Below, one piece after another: positions 34,901-46,084 of a stretch of 64,000 nucleotides of DNA. Each line of letters starts with the position of its first letter. Position 1 is the stretch's first letter. Source of the stretch: Anisodus tanguticus. Its lineage: Eukaryota; Streptophyta; Magnoliopsida; Solanales; Solanaceae. The notes beneath the pieces were generated by a model. The model was not told the DNA's origin. It did no database searches and saw only the letters and a program-made list of their open reading frames with translations. The DNA lies in contig CM067556.1 in assembly GCA_034509755.1 (NCBI GenBank), positions 40,594,045-40,658,044 on the forward strand. Reading direction: 5' to 3'. A program made the position numbers and the translations under genes.

Positions 34901-35949
34901 TTGAAGATTCAACAACTCCCTATTTATAATACGTGGAATATTAATGTCCTTCAACCATCATTAACAAGAAACTTCTTTCTCACTATGTTACTCTCATTTC
35001 AAAGGCAGCCAAAAAAACTTATGTTACATCTTGTTTGCCAAGACCATGTTCCTTCTAATACAAAGCAAAGTGAGTATTCCTTTTAACTTGATAATCCATG
35101 TGTTGAATGTGTTCAAATCATTGAAGAAAGATATCATTAACAATGTTACATCTACTTGAATATGCAGGAATATCAGTTATTTGCAAGATGACCAAACTTG
35201 GAGAAAAGATGGATTGTCTTGCGCAAGGCATCCGTGAGCATGGTATGTATTCAATAAACTCAACAAAATTTTTAAAGTAAAACAAAATTCAAAACGGAGT
35301 AATATTTAAGGTGCATCACATAATTAAATCAATGCATACCGATGTCTACATGTAAGATGGAAATTATCGATTGCAGTGTCTCAAGTGTTTCATCTTTGTC
35401 CGTGCAGTGAGGCTAAGCCCAAAGCTGACAGAAACTGTGAAGGGTAAACTGAGCCTTGGTGCGAAAATTCTTCAAGTAGGAGGGCTGGAGAAAATTTTCA
35501 AGAAGTTGTTTAGCGTTAAAGATGGTGAAAAGCTACTCAAGGTTTCTCAATGCTATTTGTCAACTACGTCAGGTCCAATGGCAGGCCTTCTCTTCATATC
35601 TACGAATAAGGTGGCATTCTGCAGTGAGAGATCAGTAAAGATTTCATCTTCAACCGGAAAGTTACTTAGAATCTGTTACAAGGTAACCATCTGTTCAGTT
35701 TTATCTATCATCTCCAATTTTTTAGTCATCAGAAGCACAATCTAAAAGCATTTTCCCAATATGCAGGTTATGATCCCAATGAGCAAGATATATAAAGCAA
35801 AAGAGAGTGAGAATATACAGAAGCCATCACGGAAGTACATTCAGATAGTCACAGAGGACGATTTTGAGTTTTGGTTTATGGGATTCCTCAATCATCAAAA
35901 GACACTGAAATATCTCCACCAGGCTATCTCAGGATCTCAAGCATGCTAA
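34901..35949 (+). CDS. GEM-like GRAM-domain protein, copy D (four exons)
   Basis: Exons at about 34901-35069, 35168-35242, 35408-35682 and 35767-35949 have GT donors and AG acceptors, and the frame is kept through all junctions to the TAA. The product reads CKMTKLGEKMDCLAQGIREH, then VRLSPKLTETVKGKLSLGAK (GRAM start), KVSQCYLSTTSGPMAGLLFIS, CSERSVKISSSTGKLLRICYK, MIPMSKIYKAKESEN and the terminal TEDDFEFWFMGFLNHQKTLK. This is closer to the canonical GEM-like family than copies A-C. GRAM domains bind membranes/phosphoinositides. The start is a problem: no in-frame ATG precedes 34985, and an in-frame TAA is at 34877-34879. An ATG at 34887 is in another frame. Either an upstream exon, a later start at 34985, or loss of the start codon must be assumed. 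Confidence 0.75.
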
Positions 35950-36755
35950 GGAAAGGGAGAAAAAAGAGTTCCTTTTTCTTTCTGTTTCCTGATACCTAAC
36001 ATTATCAATGTACAAATGTTGATTCAAAATTGAACAGTCATACATCTGTAGAATTTATTCACAAAAGCCAACTGTCTCAGAGAAAAGATTTTAGTTTGCT
36101 TTGACAGCCTTGGGGTATACTAACGGAAGGGAATTTTGAGCCAACTTATAAGATATGATACAACCAGGTATAAAAAACCTACTTCGAGATGCTTTGTGGA
36201 TGTCTTGAGTTGCCCCACACTCTATCGAGATGTAAATTTAAGTTGCTCTTACATTTGGTTGGTTGTAATGGTAGTTCTCTCACAACCTGAGACCAAAATT
36301 ATATTCATGATATAATTTGAGAGACGAATTTCCCAATGAGATGTTGCAACCACGGTAACAATGGAATCCAACACCATTCGTCAATTCTGAATTTGGTACT
36401 TAATATCAAAGAAAGTAGCAATAGCAAATGCTAAATTTATGCAATTTGTGAACTTGTTCAGGCAATTGGATCAAAATGCAATTCAATTAACTATGTTATC
36501 ACTTTTCATGTGTACACAATGAAACAACCATAAGCTATTTACAGTGAATTATTTTTCCAGAAAAATCTGATCCAGTTAAGCGCTTTTCAGGAGTACTGGT
36601 AGACTGGTATTGTCAACAAACAAACAAAAAATTGCCTTGGCCAACTACAATTTCGGATAATCCAGAATACAAAGTGATTCTAACAAGAAAACTTAGAAGT
36701 CTAGAACATACCCACAATTACTGATCGTTTTTATGCCCCTTCCAACAAGGAGTGT
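35950..36755. other. Intergenic DNA downstream of GEM-like copy D
   Basis: Presumed 3' UTR and spacer. No gene or repeat was recognised. Confidence 0.5.
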
Positions 36756-36756
36756 A

Positions 36757-37025
36757 ATTTGTTTATCCTATTTACCTGCGGTAGTTACTGCTTCTTTTTT
36801 TCAGAATGTTCGTATTCGCTTTTGTTACTCTCATTTTTGTCTGACCGTTTCTCTTGCTTTTTGCTTGTGCTTTTGTTTGTGCTTATGTTTTTTCTTGAGC
36901 CGAGGGTCTTTCGGAAACAACATCTCTACTTACCAAGGTAGAGTGTCTGCGTACACTCTACCCTCCGAAGACCCCACGTTGTGGGATTTCACTGGGTATG
37001 TTATTTGTTGTTGTTGTCTGATAAA
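36757..37025 (+). mobile_element. RTE/TS-SINE-type tail copy
   Basis: A T-rich stretch leads into TTGAGCCGAGGGTCTTTCGG, AGAGTGTCTGCGTACACTCT, GGGATTTCACTGGGTATG and a TTGTTGTTGTTG end. It is the same tail as at 22695-23205, without LINE coding sequence. Confidence 0.82.
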
Positions 37026-37545
37026 TTAGAATCTATATCTTATGAGGCTTTTTTTAAAGTAATGTGGTGTCTGGGTCAGCTTGCTAATGCTTCAACTATT
37101 TGACCGGTTACATGCAATCTCCCACCGGCACATGCATCAGATAAATTTGTCTACTAAGGCTTAGGCAAACGGAATTTTAACCTTGGACTCCAAGGTTTGG
37201 ACCCACGAAGTGCTTATACACAATCTCATTTTTAGCTACAACTTAACAAAGCATATGTTGAGGTCTCACACATGCATATGTCTGAGCCAGCAAAGGTTAA
37301 TTGGTCATGAACTGGAAAAGAAGAGTTGTTTATCTGACTTGGTAATACATTGTACCATCCAGCAGATTACTAACACTGACATCATACTCCAATGATAAGC
37401 AACTATTCCAACAGGATAATTTGGTAGGTCCATATGAAAATTTTAATTTCCACAACTACATTTACAGTCAAACTCAAAATTAAGGTAAGCTCATTTCATA
37501 ATCTGAAACTATAACAAACAATGGGGCCGAATACAAGGATGATGT
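37026..37545. other. Intergenic DNA
   Basis: No gene or known repeat was recognised. Confidence 0.45.
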
Positions 37546-37559
37546 AGAAGATTTCTTGC

Positions 37560-38446
37560 GAATACTTCAACTATTCGACCTACCAAGCTCCAAGAAAAGT
37601 TTACAAGATTCAGGAAACTGGAGTCCAGCCTTCTCACACCCTGCTTTCGTGATATGAGGGCATGACCGCACATCTAGATACTCTAGAGACTCACATGACT
37701 TCTTCTTAATTCCTTCAACTGTGATCTATGGACAGTTACTCACCTTCAAAATTTTCAATTCCAAAATTAATTCTTCACTTCCTAATTGTTGAAATGCAGC
37801 ATCATTGACGTCCTCGCAGCATCCAATATCAAGAACTTCAAGCTTTCTGCACCCTGAGAGTATACAATCCAATGAAGAGTTGGAAATATTCAAACACCCA
37901 TCCATCCTCAGTTCCCTAAGACTTTTACTACAAGCAACAGCCAATGACTTCATGGACTCATCAGATATGTCACGGCAACCATCGATAACAAGCATCTCAA
38001 AATTTTGCAATTATTAACCAAAGATAAGATGGACTTATCGCCAATTTTGCAGCAACCCAACAGCTTCAACGTACTAAGTATCAATGCACAAGCTTTGGAC
38101 ACCGCAGATACGCCGTAGTCACCAATGCTACTGCATTTGTTAATGTCTAAATGATTTATCTTTCAGCAACCTTCAACGAGAACACAGAGACCTGTATCAG
38201 TAATTTTGGTGCATCCTTGCAAACCCAGCTCTTGTAAATTGTGGCAGTTTTTGGACAGAGCTTTCATTAATGAATCTGACACAAATTTACAGCCAGCAAG
38301 ATGCAAGGTTCTCAATTCACGACATCCCTCAGCAACAGCTGACAAGCCCTCGTCTCTCAGCTTTCTGCAGTATGATACATCTAATGAATGTAAAAGAGAG
38401 AGATTGGATCCAATTTCAGCCATTCCAATGTCAGTTATGTCTGTAA
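37560..38446 (-). pseudogene. F-box/LRR (FBL-type) protein remnant
   Basis: The minus strand encodes a run of leucine-rich repeats of the cysteine-containing (AMN1/FBL) type. 38423-38163 reads SLDVSYCRKLRDEGLSAVAE, TLHLAGCKFVSDSLMKAL, ELGLQGCTKITDTGLCVLVE. The next LRRs (LDINKCSSIGDYGV, LKLLGCCKIGDKSI) follow a TGA. 38010-37726 continues with LVIDGCRDISDESMKSLA and LDIGCCEDVNDAAFQQLG, and the C-terminal LDVRSCPHITKAGC part lies after another stop to about 37570. Such proteins are substrate receptors of SCF ubiquitin ligases. Here two stops, a 1-base deletion near 38010 and absence of the N-terminal F-box exon mean it is a relic. An acceptor-like TTTACAG at about 38447-38453 marks the start of the retained exon. 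Confidence 0.85.
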
Positions 38447-38453
38447 ATTTTGA

Positions 38454-39160
38454 ATATGATTATGGATCCAACAAGGTAAGTCTAATAGGAGATGTTCATC
38501 GATTAAGAATAAGTGCTTGATAGTGCTGTTGAATGAGAAATAAGAGTTTACAATATTTACAGTTGAATTAAAATATCTGGCACTAGAAAAGCTCGATTAA
38601 AAATTCGAAAGATTCCTACACAACTATTCTTGAGTTTTGTAACATAAATTACATCAGTACCTGATGTCTTCTTTGCTAGTAGGAGATACATATGGAAAGC
38701 TTACTACCCAATAGTAGAATCATCTACCCAATACCATTCGAGTCAAATCAAGATTTGAGAAATAACCAACATGACCACCTTATAGAGCCAAGAATCTTAG
38801 CAAGAATTCTATGAAAGAATATTCAATGCTGATATAGTCATTAATGGGACTATGTGAGTCAAAATCAAAGCTTTACATTATGCTGCATTAACTTGAAGAA
38901 CTAGCAATCCAAGTTGCCAGGGCAACTCCAAACATGGCTAATCAAGAATGTTCAACTATAGTGTGTTACATTAACCTAAACCCATGGAAACAACTCGTGT
39001 TACTACCACATTGCGCAATTTTACAAGAAATACGAAAATGTACACACATTTTCACTGATTATTTTTATTCTTCCAAATTCAAAAGTACCCAAAGCTAGCT
39101 TATGAGGGGAGGATTGTCCAAGTCCATATAAGGAGTCCAAATTCTCATTTCATTTCCGAT
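38454..39160. other. Intergenic DNA
   Basis: No gene or repeat was recognised. Confidence 0.45.
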
Positions 39161-39164
39161 GTGG

Positions 39165-40480
39165 GACTCTTAACAATGACCTTAGATAGAAGGTTGTGGA
39201 GGACGTGGATTATGATAGCATGTTAATAGGTAATAGAGCATTGTCTCGCGAATCCTTCCATTATCCTTGTAGCTTATTGTCTTTCAATTTATGTTACTAT
39301 TTGTTGTCTCTCGTACTTCGACTATCATATTAATTTGATGTATAGGTATTGTTCCTTTTCTTAATATTGCTTTGTCATGCTTTATACAATCAAATCTCTC
39401 TATAATTGTCATTCGCTATAACATCATTTCACTATAACGACATGATTTTCACCGAAACTAATTTTTCATGTTATATTTTACTTCTCTATAACAACATTCT
39501 ACCTACATAACAACAATGACATTCATTATAGCAGTATACTCGTTAAAAAAATTACCTTTCTATAATAGTCATACTCAAATATTGTGTAATAATATTTATA
39601 AGAAGTTGTTGAGGATGTCGGTAGTGTGTCATCACTTATAGCTCAAATCCCACCTCATAACACCAATCAAGCAATAAATACTACCACTTATACGGAGTTT
39701 GATACAACTATTCTAATTCTTGAAACTTAGACTGATGAAGAGATTATCGCACAAGTGATTGGAGTGGAAGAACAATAGACAACAGATACAGAAGGTGACA
39801 ACGAAAGTGTTGATGAATAGCCTCAACCTATTGCTACTTGGAGTGAGATAGAAGAGTCAACTATTAAGCTCTTAGACAACCTTCAAGGAAAAGATATTGA
39901 ATTCCCCTTTTGCTAAAAGTTTGGACAAAATTCATCGTCAAATCAAGCGTTATATTATCACTAAGAGAATGAAATTTATGAAATAATCTACAATTGTAGA
40001 ATTCTTGTGTCAAACTTGAAATTGTATTTAAATTCTCAATTAACTGTAAATACATATGTTCCTTAGATTTCAATTCTTTATCGGTATAGTACAGCTAGTT
40101 ATGGATTTATTTGTAATTTATTAGTCTTTTTAATTTTTAATTAATGAGATATAAAAATTGATTGAAATTTTAAAATTAACAAGTATATTATTTTTGTTTA
40201 TAGCATAAAAAGTACAAAAAAATAATTCTTTGCGTACTTTCATTTATAACAGTCAAATGAGATCTAAACATCAAATGTCAGTATAGATATATAACAACAC
40301 CTCACTATAGTGGCCATGAAATTCTCGAACAAATGCTGCTACTATAGAGAGGTTTGACTGTATTACATTTTGCAATTACTTCTTTCTTATGTCCGTTCTT
40401 GTCTATCCTTCTTTGATATGCCTTTTCTTGAGCTAAGGATCTATCGGAAACAACATCTCTAACTTTCGAGGCATGAGTAA
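39165..40480 (+). mobile_element. RTE LINE 3' remnant, split by a pogo-like element
   Basis: 39175-39240 resembles the end of the RTE coding region seen at 22880-22935 (plus-strand CTTAGATAGAAGGTTGTGGA). Its T-rich 3' UTR runs to 39386 and resumes after the inserted DNA transposon at 40361, reaching CTTGAGCTAAGGATCTATCGG and CAACATCTCTAACTTTCGAG at 40425-40465. The tail is truncated before the TTG repeats. Confidence 0.68.
39387..40360 (+). mobile_element. Pogo/Lemi1-like Tc1-mariner transposon remnant
   Basis: The left end reads CAATCAAATCTCTCTATAA and the reversed right end CAGTCAAACCTCTCTATAG, imperfect terminal inverted repeats flanked by TA (39385-39386 and 40361-40362). This matches the CAGTMAAACCTCTATAA type of plant pogo-like elements (Emigrant/Lemi1). 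Plus-strand sequence at about 39640-39880 reads as a decayed transposase C-terminus: acidic, with TDEEIIAQV, and later SEIEESTIKLLDNL. Stops interrupt it and the DDE core is missing, so it is non-autonomous. Confidence 0.82.
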
Positions 40481-41288
40481 TTAGTTATCCGAACCCTCAT
40501 TCTCTAAAGAGACAAACTCATACTTTGGTTAAAAGAATAAATATTTTAATCATAAAGGACGATTTGAGGTTAAACAGGTGGAATAATGAACATTTTTAAC
40601 TTGAAAATTAATGTTAAGGACAATCGGGATCCAATAGGGGGAAGGATTAGGGCAAAATTAAGTCATTAATACGTTAGGGACAATTTTGACCCTTTTAAAC
40701 ACATATATGGCATGAATAATTAGTTTAAAATTTGGGGACTACAAATAATAAATGAAACTGAAAGTAATAAGGGCTAAATATACCATGCATAAATTATGAG
40801 GGGTAAAATATTTATCATTCAATGTTGGAAAGGTATTTAATTTTTAAAATCAAATTGAAGGGGAAAATTGACTTTCACTCCATTTTGGGATCCGTTTGGC
40901 TATATGAGAATTTATTTATTTTGATTTTTTTCATTTCATTTGAAAATCAACGTTTAATCATGAAAATACTTAAAAATCTTGTTTTTTATTTTTTTTCACT
41001 TAATCCTATTTTTACTTTGTTCACTTTCAATATCTTCATATAATCAAATATTTTTTTTAAAAAAAATCTATACCATACACAATTCTATCTTTAAAATTAA
41101 TTTTAAAAATTTCAAATAAAATGAAAAATATTTGATTATATGGTGAAACGCCTACTTGTGGTCATAGACAAGAAAGAAAGTTATTCAAAGGGATCTAATT
41201 ACCGTACTTACTTTTGAACTTCACTGCACAAACGGAACACACACTGAGTGACTGATAAAAACAAAGTCAAAATTTTGATTGAATATCT
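40481..41288. other. Upstream region of the PPR gene
   Basis: AT-rich with no gene recognised. It contains the presumed promoter of the gene at 41289. No convincing TATA box was picked. Confidence 0.45.
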
Positions 41289-43391
41289 ATGGATTCCATC
41301 AAAATTTTGTCATCCCTTAATGTTTCAACATCACTTAAACAAGCGAAACTGTTGCACCAAAAGATTGTTACTTTAGGCTTACAAAGCAACATTATTTTAT
41401 CCAAGAATTTGATTAACCTATACATCTCCTGCCAAGATTTCCATTCCGCTAAGCTAGTTTTTCATAATCTTGACTACCCTCTTGATATCACTTTGTGGAA
41501 TGGTCTCGTAGCTGCTTATACTAAGAACCATATGTTCAATGAAGCTCTTCACCTCTTTGAAAAGCTGTTGCAATCCCCATATCTTAAACCTGATAGTTAC
41601 ACTTTTCCTAGTGTTCTCAAGGCTTGTACTGCTTTAGGAAATATACAATCTGGTCAAATGATACATGCTCATTTGATTAAAACTGGGATTTTATCTGATG
41701 TTGTTGTGACAAGTTCAGTGATTGGGTTGTATGCCAAATGCGACTTATTTGGTTCAGCTATACAACTGTTTGATGAAATGCCTGAAAGAGATATTGCGTG
41801 TTGGAATACTGTGATTTCATGCTACTATCAAAGTGGGCAATTTGCTAAAGCCCTTCAATTCTTTCAGAAGATGAAGGATTTGAGATATATGCCTAATTCG
41901 GTTACCTACACAGCTGCAATCGCATCATGTGGGAGGCTTTTGGATGTGGAAAGAGGGGAGAGAATTCATCACGAATTAGTGAATAATAAGTTTCTTTTGG
42001 ATGGCTTTGTAAGTGCTGCGCTTGTGGACATGTATGGGAAATGTGGCTTCTCAGAGAAGGCTAGAGAGATTTTTGAGCAAATCCCTGCCAAGAGTTTGGT
42101 TTCTTGGAATTCCATGATATCCGGGTATAGTTTGAGAGGTGATAGCAAATCATGTATTGAGCTTTTACAAAGGATGAACGAAGAAAACATGAAACCGTCT
42201 TCCGTGACTTTAAGCAGCTTATTAATGGCGTGCTCTAAATCTGCTCAATTGCAGCACGGGAAGTTTCTTCATGCATATATCATTCGAAATAACATAGGAT
42301 CTGATTTCTTTCTTAATGCTTCACTTGTTGACTTATATTTCAAATGTGGCAGAGTTGAGACTGCCCAAAACGTGTTTAGGAGGATCACGAAGAAGAATGT
42401 GGAAGCCTGGAATGTAATGATCTCTGGATATGTGTCAGCTGGCTGCTACTTGGAGGCTCTTGCCGTTTATAATGACATGAAGTTAGAAGGGATAAAGCCT
42501 GATGCAATCACTTTGACTAGTGCCTTAGTATCTTGTTCACAGTTGGCAGCCTTAGAACAGGGAAAGGAGATTCACAAGTGTATCATTGATAACAGGTTGG
42601 AATCCAATGAAATTGTTATGGGATCGCTTCTTGATATGTATGCTAAATGTGGTGCGGTAAGTGAAGCTTTTGAAGTCTTTGATGAGTTTCCTGAGAGAGA
42701 TCTGGTCTCATGGACTACAATGATTGCGGCATATGGATCTCATGGACAAGCTTTTGAAGCGTTAAAACTCTTTAATGAAATGCTGCATTCTAATGTAAAA
42801 CCAGACAGAGTTGCATTCCTTGCAGTAATTTCTGCATGTGCTCATTCAGGATTAGTGGATGAAGGTTACCACTATTTTAATTTAATGGTCAGTGACTGTG
42901 GCATCCAACCGTCAGCTGAAGAGTACTCATGTCTAATTGACCTTCTAGGACGTGCTGGAAGATTGTGTGACGCCTACGCAATTCTGCAGAGCAACCAGCA
43001 CATAAGGGAGGATGTTGAGTTGTTGAGCGCATTAGCTTCTGCATGCCATTTGCATGGGAAACTAGAGATTGGAGAAGAAATTGCAAAGATGCTTACTCGA
43101 AAGGATGAAGATGATCCATCCACTTACATTGTTTTGGCAAAAATATACGCTTCACAGAACAAATGGAATGAGGTACGCAAATTGAGACTGAAGATGAAGG
43201 AGCTGGGATTGAGGAAGAAACCTGGATGCAGTTGGATTGAAGTAGACAAGAGAATTCAAACTTTCTTGGCAGATGATAAATCATTCCCACTAGTAGACAA
43301 TGTTTATCAATGTCTATCCTTAATAAACAGTGACATGGAAAACTATAAATGCTTTAGCATTAATAGCAAGGGAGATGAATACTACTCATAA
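41289..43391 (+). CDS. Pentatricopeptide-repeat protein, PLS-class with E/E+ end
   Basis: This is a single uninterrupted 700-residue frame, intronless as most plant PPR genes are. Degenerate 31-36-residue repeats run from about residue 15 to 570, with P, L and S variants: WNTVISCYYQSGQFAKALQF, SWNSMISGYSLRGDSKSCIE, AWNVMISGYVSAGCYLEALA and SWTTMIAAYGSHGQAFEALK mark successive units. From about residue 574 an E-type region follows (VELLSALASACHLHGKLEIG, STYIVLAKIYASQNKWNEVR, KKPGCSWIEV, ending near ADDKSFP). There is no DYW deaminase domain. PLS-E proteins bind specific organellar RNAs and guide C-to-U editing with partner factors; mitochondrial or plastid targeting is expected but the N-terminus is short. 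From memory the closest relative is Arabidopsis At5g27110; its RNA target is not deducible here. The first ATG in frame at 41289 begins MDSIKILSSL, which fits that family start. Confidence 0.95.
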   Translation: MDSIKILSSLNVSTSLKQAKLLHQKIVTLGLQSNIILSKNLINLYISCQDFHSAKLVFHNLDYPLDITLWNGLVAAYTKNHMFNEALHLFEKLLQSPYLKPDSYTFPSVLKACTALGNIQSGQMIHAHLIKTGILSDVVVTSSVIGLYAKCDLFGSAIQLFDEMPERDIACWNTVISCYYQSGQFAKALQFFQKMKDLRYMPNSVTYTAAIASCGRLLDVERGERIHHELVNNKFLLDGFVSAALVDMYGKCGFSEKAREIFEQIPAKSLVSWNSMISGYSLRGDSKSCIELLQRMNEENMKPSSVTLSSLLMACSKSAQLQHGKFLHAYIIRNNIGSDFFLNASLVDLYFKCGRVETAQNVFRRITKKNVEAWNVMISGYVSAGCYLEALAVYNDMKLEGIKPDAITLTSALVSCSQLAALEQGKEIHKCIIDNRLESNEIVMGSLLDMYAKCGAVSEAFEVFDEFPERDLVSWTTMIAAYGSHGQAFEALKLFNEMLHSNVKPDRVAFLAVISACAHSGLVDEGYHYFNLMVSDCGIQPSAEEYSCLIDLLGRAGRLCDAYAILQSNQHIREDVELLSALASACHLHGKLEIGEEIAKMLTRKDEDDPSTYIVLAKIYASQNKWNEVRKLRLKMKELGLRKKPGCSWIEVDKRIQTFLADDKSFPLVDNVYQCLSLINSDMENYKCFSINSKGDEYYS

Positions 43392-43814
43392 CCAACTAAT
43401 TGACCAAATCAATCTCCTTGCTCATAGAGATAACTGTTTTTCCAAACAAACGACATACTGACCACGAAGACATTGTTTGGTCTCTTCTCGACCTTCGCCT
43501 CATAGTGGAGAAGAGCAAGATCCTTCAAATTCAAATTGACAGTTTTGTAATATTTAAGGTAAGACTTGTATTTTTTCAGCTTTAGTTATACGTAACAGTA
43601 AGAATACTAAGTGTTAATATTGTTACTATCCTTTAAGACTCTGCATATCTTGAGAAATTTTGATAATCGACAAGGATAGAAAAGTGCCTAAGCTAGGGTT
43701 GTATTTTAAGAACTAGTTGTCTCAATCAGTTGAAAATTTCAGCATTATGTGCTATATGTTTGACATTCTTTATCTCAGGTAGGAAGTCTTGTTCGCAAGG
43801 CTCAACTCTAAGAG
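43392..43814. other. PPR gene 3' flank
   Basis: Presumed 3' UTR and spacer. About 43430-43500 is echoed weakly after the duplicate at 45340-45400, so the duplication included some 3' flank. Confidence 0.5.
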
Positions 43815-44231
43815 GTAAGGCTGGAATGATGCTATTAACAGCCGGATATGTGTCAGTGCTTCTACTTGGAGGCTAGCTCTTGATGACGGTGGCAGGGGTA
43901 AAACCTGATGCAAGTGCCTTGGCATCTCGTTCACAGTTGGCAACCGAAGAACTGTGCAAGGAGACCCACAAGTGTATATGGACATTAAGTTGGAATAAAA
44001 TAAAATTGTTAAGGGGACACTGCTTGATATATATGCCAAATGTGGTGTTGTATACGAAGCAATCTCATTACAAGGTTCTCTTTTATACAGAGATTTCTGG
44101 TGAAACTTCAATCTTGAAGCATGGGCAGGTGAACAAAATGTTAAGTAAGGAGGACTTGCAAAGCGTCTCCGCAGCTGAAGGAATTGCAGCCTAACCATCT
44201 GTGGTAACGAAGACGTCAAGAGGCTCCCCAG

Positions 44232-44412
44232 CATTGGCGGAGCCAGGAATTTGGCGAAAGGTATGCATATTTTCTTCTCACATGTATTAAGGGTGTGCAA
44301 AATTAAACATATACTCATAATAGCTAACTTCTAACCTATGTACGCACCACATAAATTTCCGGCAAAGGGTGTGTCACCTGACCACCCTTCGCCTAAGGTG
44401 GCTCCGCCCATG
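44232..44412. mobile_element. hAT MITE, 181 bp, with 8-bp target duplication
   Basis: Perfect 8-bp direct repeats CTCCCCAG (44224-44231 and 44413-44420) flank it. The ends are inverted repeats: CATTGGCGGAGCCAGG on the left and CATGGGCGGAGCCACC reversed on the right. The GGCGGAGCCA terminus is common in Solanaceae hAT MITEs. It has no coding capacity. Confidence 0.93.
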
Positions 44413-44767
44413 CTCCCCAGTTCTCATTCAGCCTTTTTTCTTATTTTTGCTGACGAGCCTTCCTGCGCTAGCTTTTTTTAACGCATATGGATCAAGATGG
44501 ACTACAAACATGGCATATGGATCTCATAGGCAAGCATTTAGTGCTTTAAAGCTCTTTAGTTAAATGCTTCTCGCTAATGTAATTTCAGCATATACTCATA
44601 CAGGATTATTGGATGAAGGTTGTTAATATTTTAATTTAATTAGTGGTCTGTGGCTATGGAATCATCCAGCAGCTGAAGACTATTTATGTTTTGTAAACCT
44701 TCTTGGAAGTGCTGGAAGATCATGTGAAGCCTAGGCAATTCTATATAGCAACCCATACATCAGTGAG

Positions 44768-44992
44768 CAGGGGCAGATTTACATGGAGGTGAGGGTGTTG
44801 GCAAAAAATTACAGTGTATATAAAAGGTAGATTTTATGTGTTTATGTACATATATTAAACACTTTGAACAAATACAAAAGGTAAGCTCAAGTGGTCCAGG
44901 GTGTTCAAAATTATCTCCAACATCTAGGTTTGATTCTTAGGGACAACATTATTTTTATATTTAGCTTTTGTTATTTTTTTCGAACATCATGG
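44768..44992. mobile_element. Second small hAT-like insertion, 225 bp
   Basis: It is defined by comparison with the intact PPR gene and by flanks TCAGTGAG (44760-44767) and TCGGTGAG (44993-45000), an 8-bp duplication with one mismatch. The left end CAGGGGCAGATTTACATGG is of the CAGGGGCGGA hAT type; the right end (reversed CCATGATGTTCG) has lost most of its inverted repeat. Confidence 0.78.
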
Positions 44993-45400
44993 TCGGTGAG
45001 GATGTTGATTTGTTAATTACATTGTTTTCCGTGTGCCATTTGCACGAGAAACTAGAGATTGGAGAAAATATTGGTTAATCTGCTTACTCAAAAAGGATGG
45101 ATGATCCATTCACTTATGTTGGTTTGGCAAAAATGCACCTCTTAACAGAACAAATGGAATGAGCTATGCAACTTGGATTGAGGATGAAGCTTGAGAGAAA
45201 AACCTGCATGTAATTGGATTGAAGCAGACCAGAGGATTCAAACTTTCTTGGCAGACGATAAAATATTCCCATTGGCAAACAGTGTTTATCAATATCTATC
45301 CTTAATAGATAGTGACATGGAACATTATCAGTGTCATTATGTCTCTCATTGACATTTGACACACTGATAAGAAATGCATTGTTTAGTTTCTTCTTGATGA

Positions 45401-46080
45401 GGTGGCAAATTTGACTCATACATGCGTAACCCGTCCAATCCACCCAAGCTTTGATGGGTTAGGTCAATAATATTTTTCTATCGGGTCAATTAACCCAAGC
45501 TGACCCATCTTTTAGGCTCAGTATTTGTGTGTTTCATCTAATTTATTTTTTTAAAGGCAAAAATAGACCCATTTTCAAGCAGCAACTTCCTAGAATATGT
45601 TGATATTTTAGTATTTTCTTACACTATAAAGATATTATAACTTGAAAATAATTGTTCTGAAATGATTTCTCTATTCTTTGTTGTGTCTTTTAACCCAGTA
45701 GATTACTTTTTTCAGCTCTTTGCATGAGTTTTTTCATTTTTATAATACCAATTTTACTAAGGCTCTTTACATATTATCTTTTTGAAAATAGAAATCTAAC
45801 ATTTTAGTCTTCGAGAAATAATTAATGTGATGTATATGACTGGATAAAAACTAACGGAATGATTTTTCTTTTTGCTATTATGTTTTGATTTTTATATGTG
45901 CTCCAACGCAGTTTTAGTAAATTGGTTAGTTGCTATAAATTAATTATTCAATTGTTATATACTAAAATAATCAGAAATCAATTATATGATGTACCATTCA
46001 ACTTCTGCATGTTTATAATGAAGGATGTTTGAGTTATATTTGACATGTTAGGTTATGACTCATTATTTTACATATATTGA
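45401..46080. other. Intergenic DNA
   Basis: AT-rich. 45425-45530 has repeated TGGGTTA/GGGTCAA/TGACCCA motifs in both orientations, in the style of a transposon end, but no boundaries could be fixed. Confidence 0.4.
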
Positions 46081-46084
46081 CTCA

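Larger units (their letters stand above)
43815..45400 (+). pseudogene. Decayed partial duplicate of the PPR gene (C-terminal half)
   Basis: This stretch parallels about 42410-43480 of the intact gene: GGATATGTGTCAG, CTACTTGGAGGC, ATATGCCAAATGTGGTG, CATATGGATCTCATAGGCAAG, GAAACTAGAGATTGGAG, TTCTTGGCAGACGATAAA occur in the same order. Stops and shifts are frequent. It is interrupted by about 400 bp of unmatched DNA (about 44065-44480) that itself holds a hAT MITE, and by a second small element at 44768-44992. It begins in the middle of the gene, so it arose from a truncated tandem duplication. Confidence 0.9.

Noticed and set aside
41969..43290. Three minus-strand open frames inside the PPR gene
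   Set aside because: They are antisense shadows of a strong 700-codon gene and show no known motifs.
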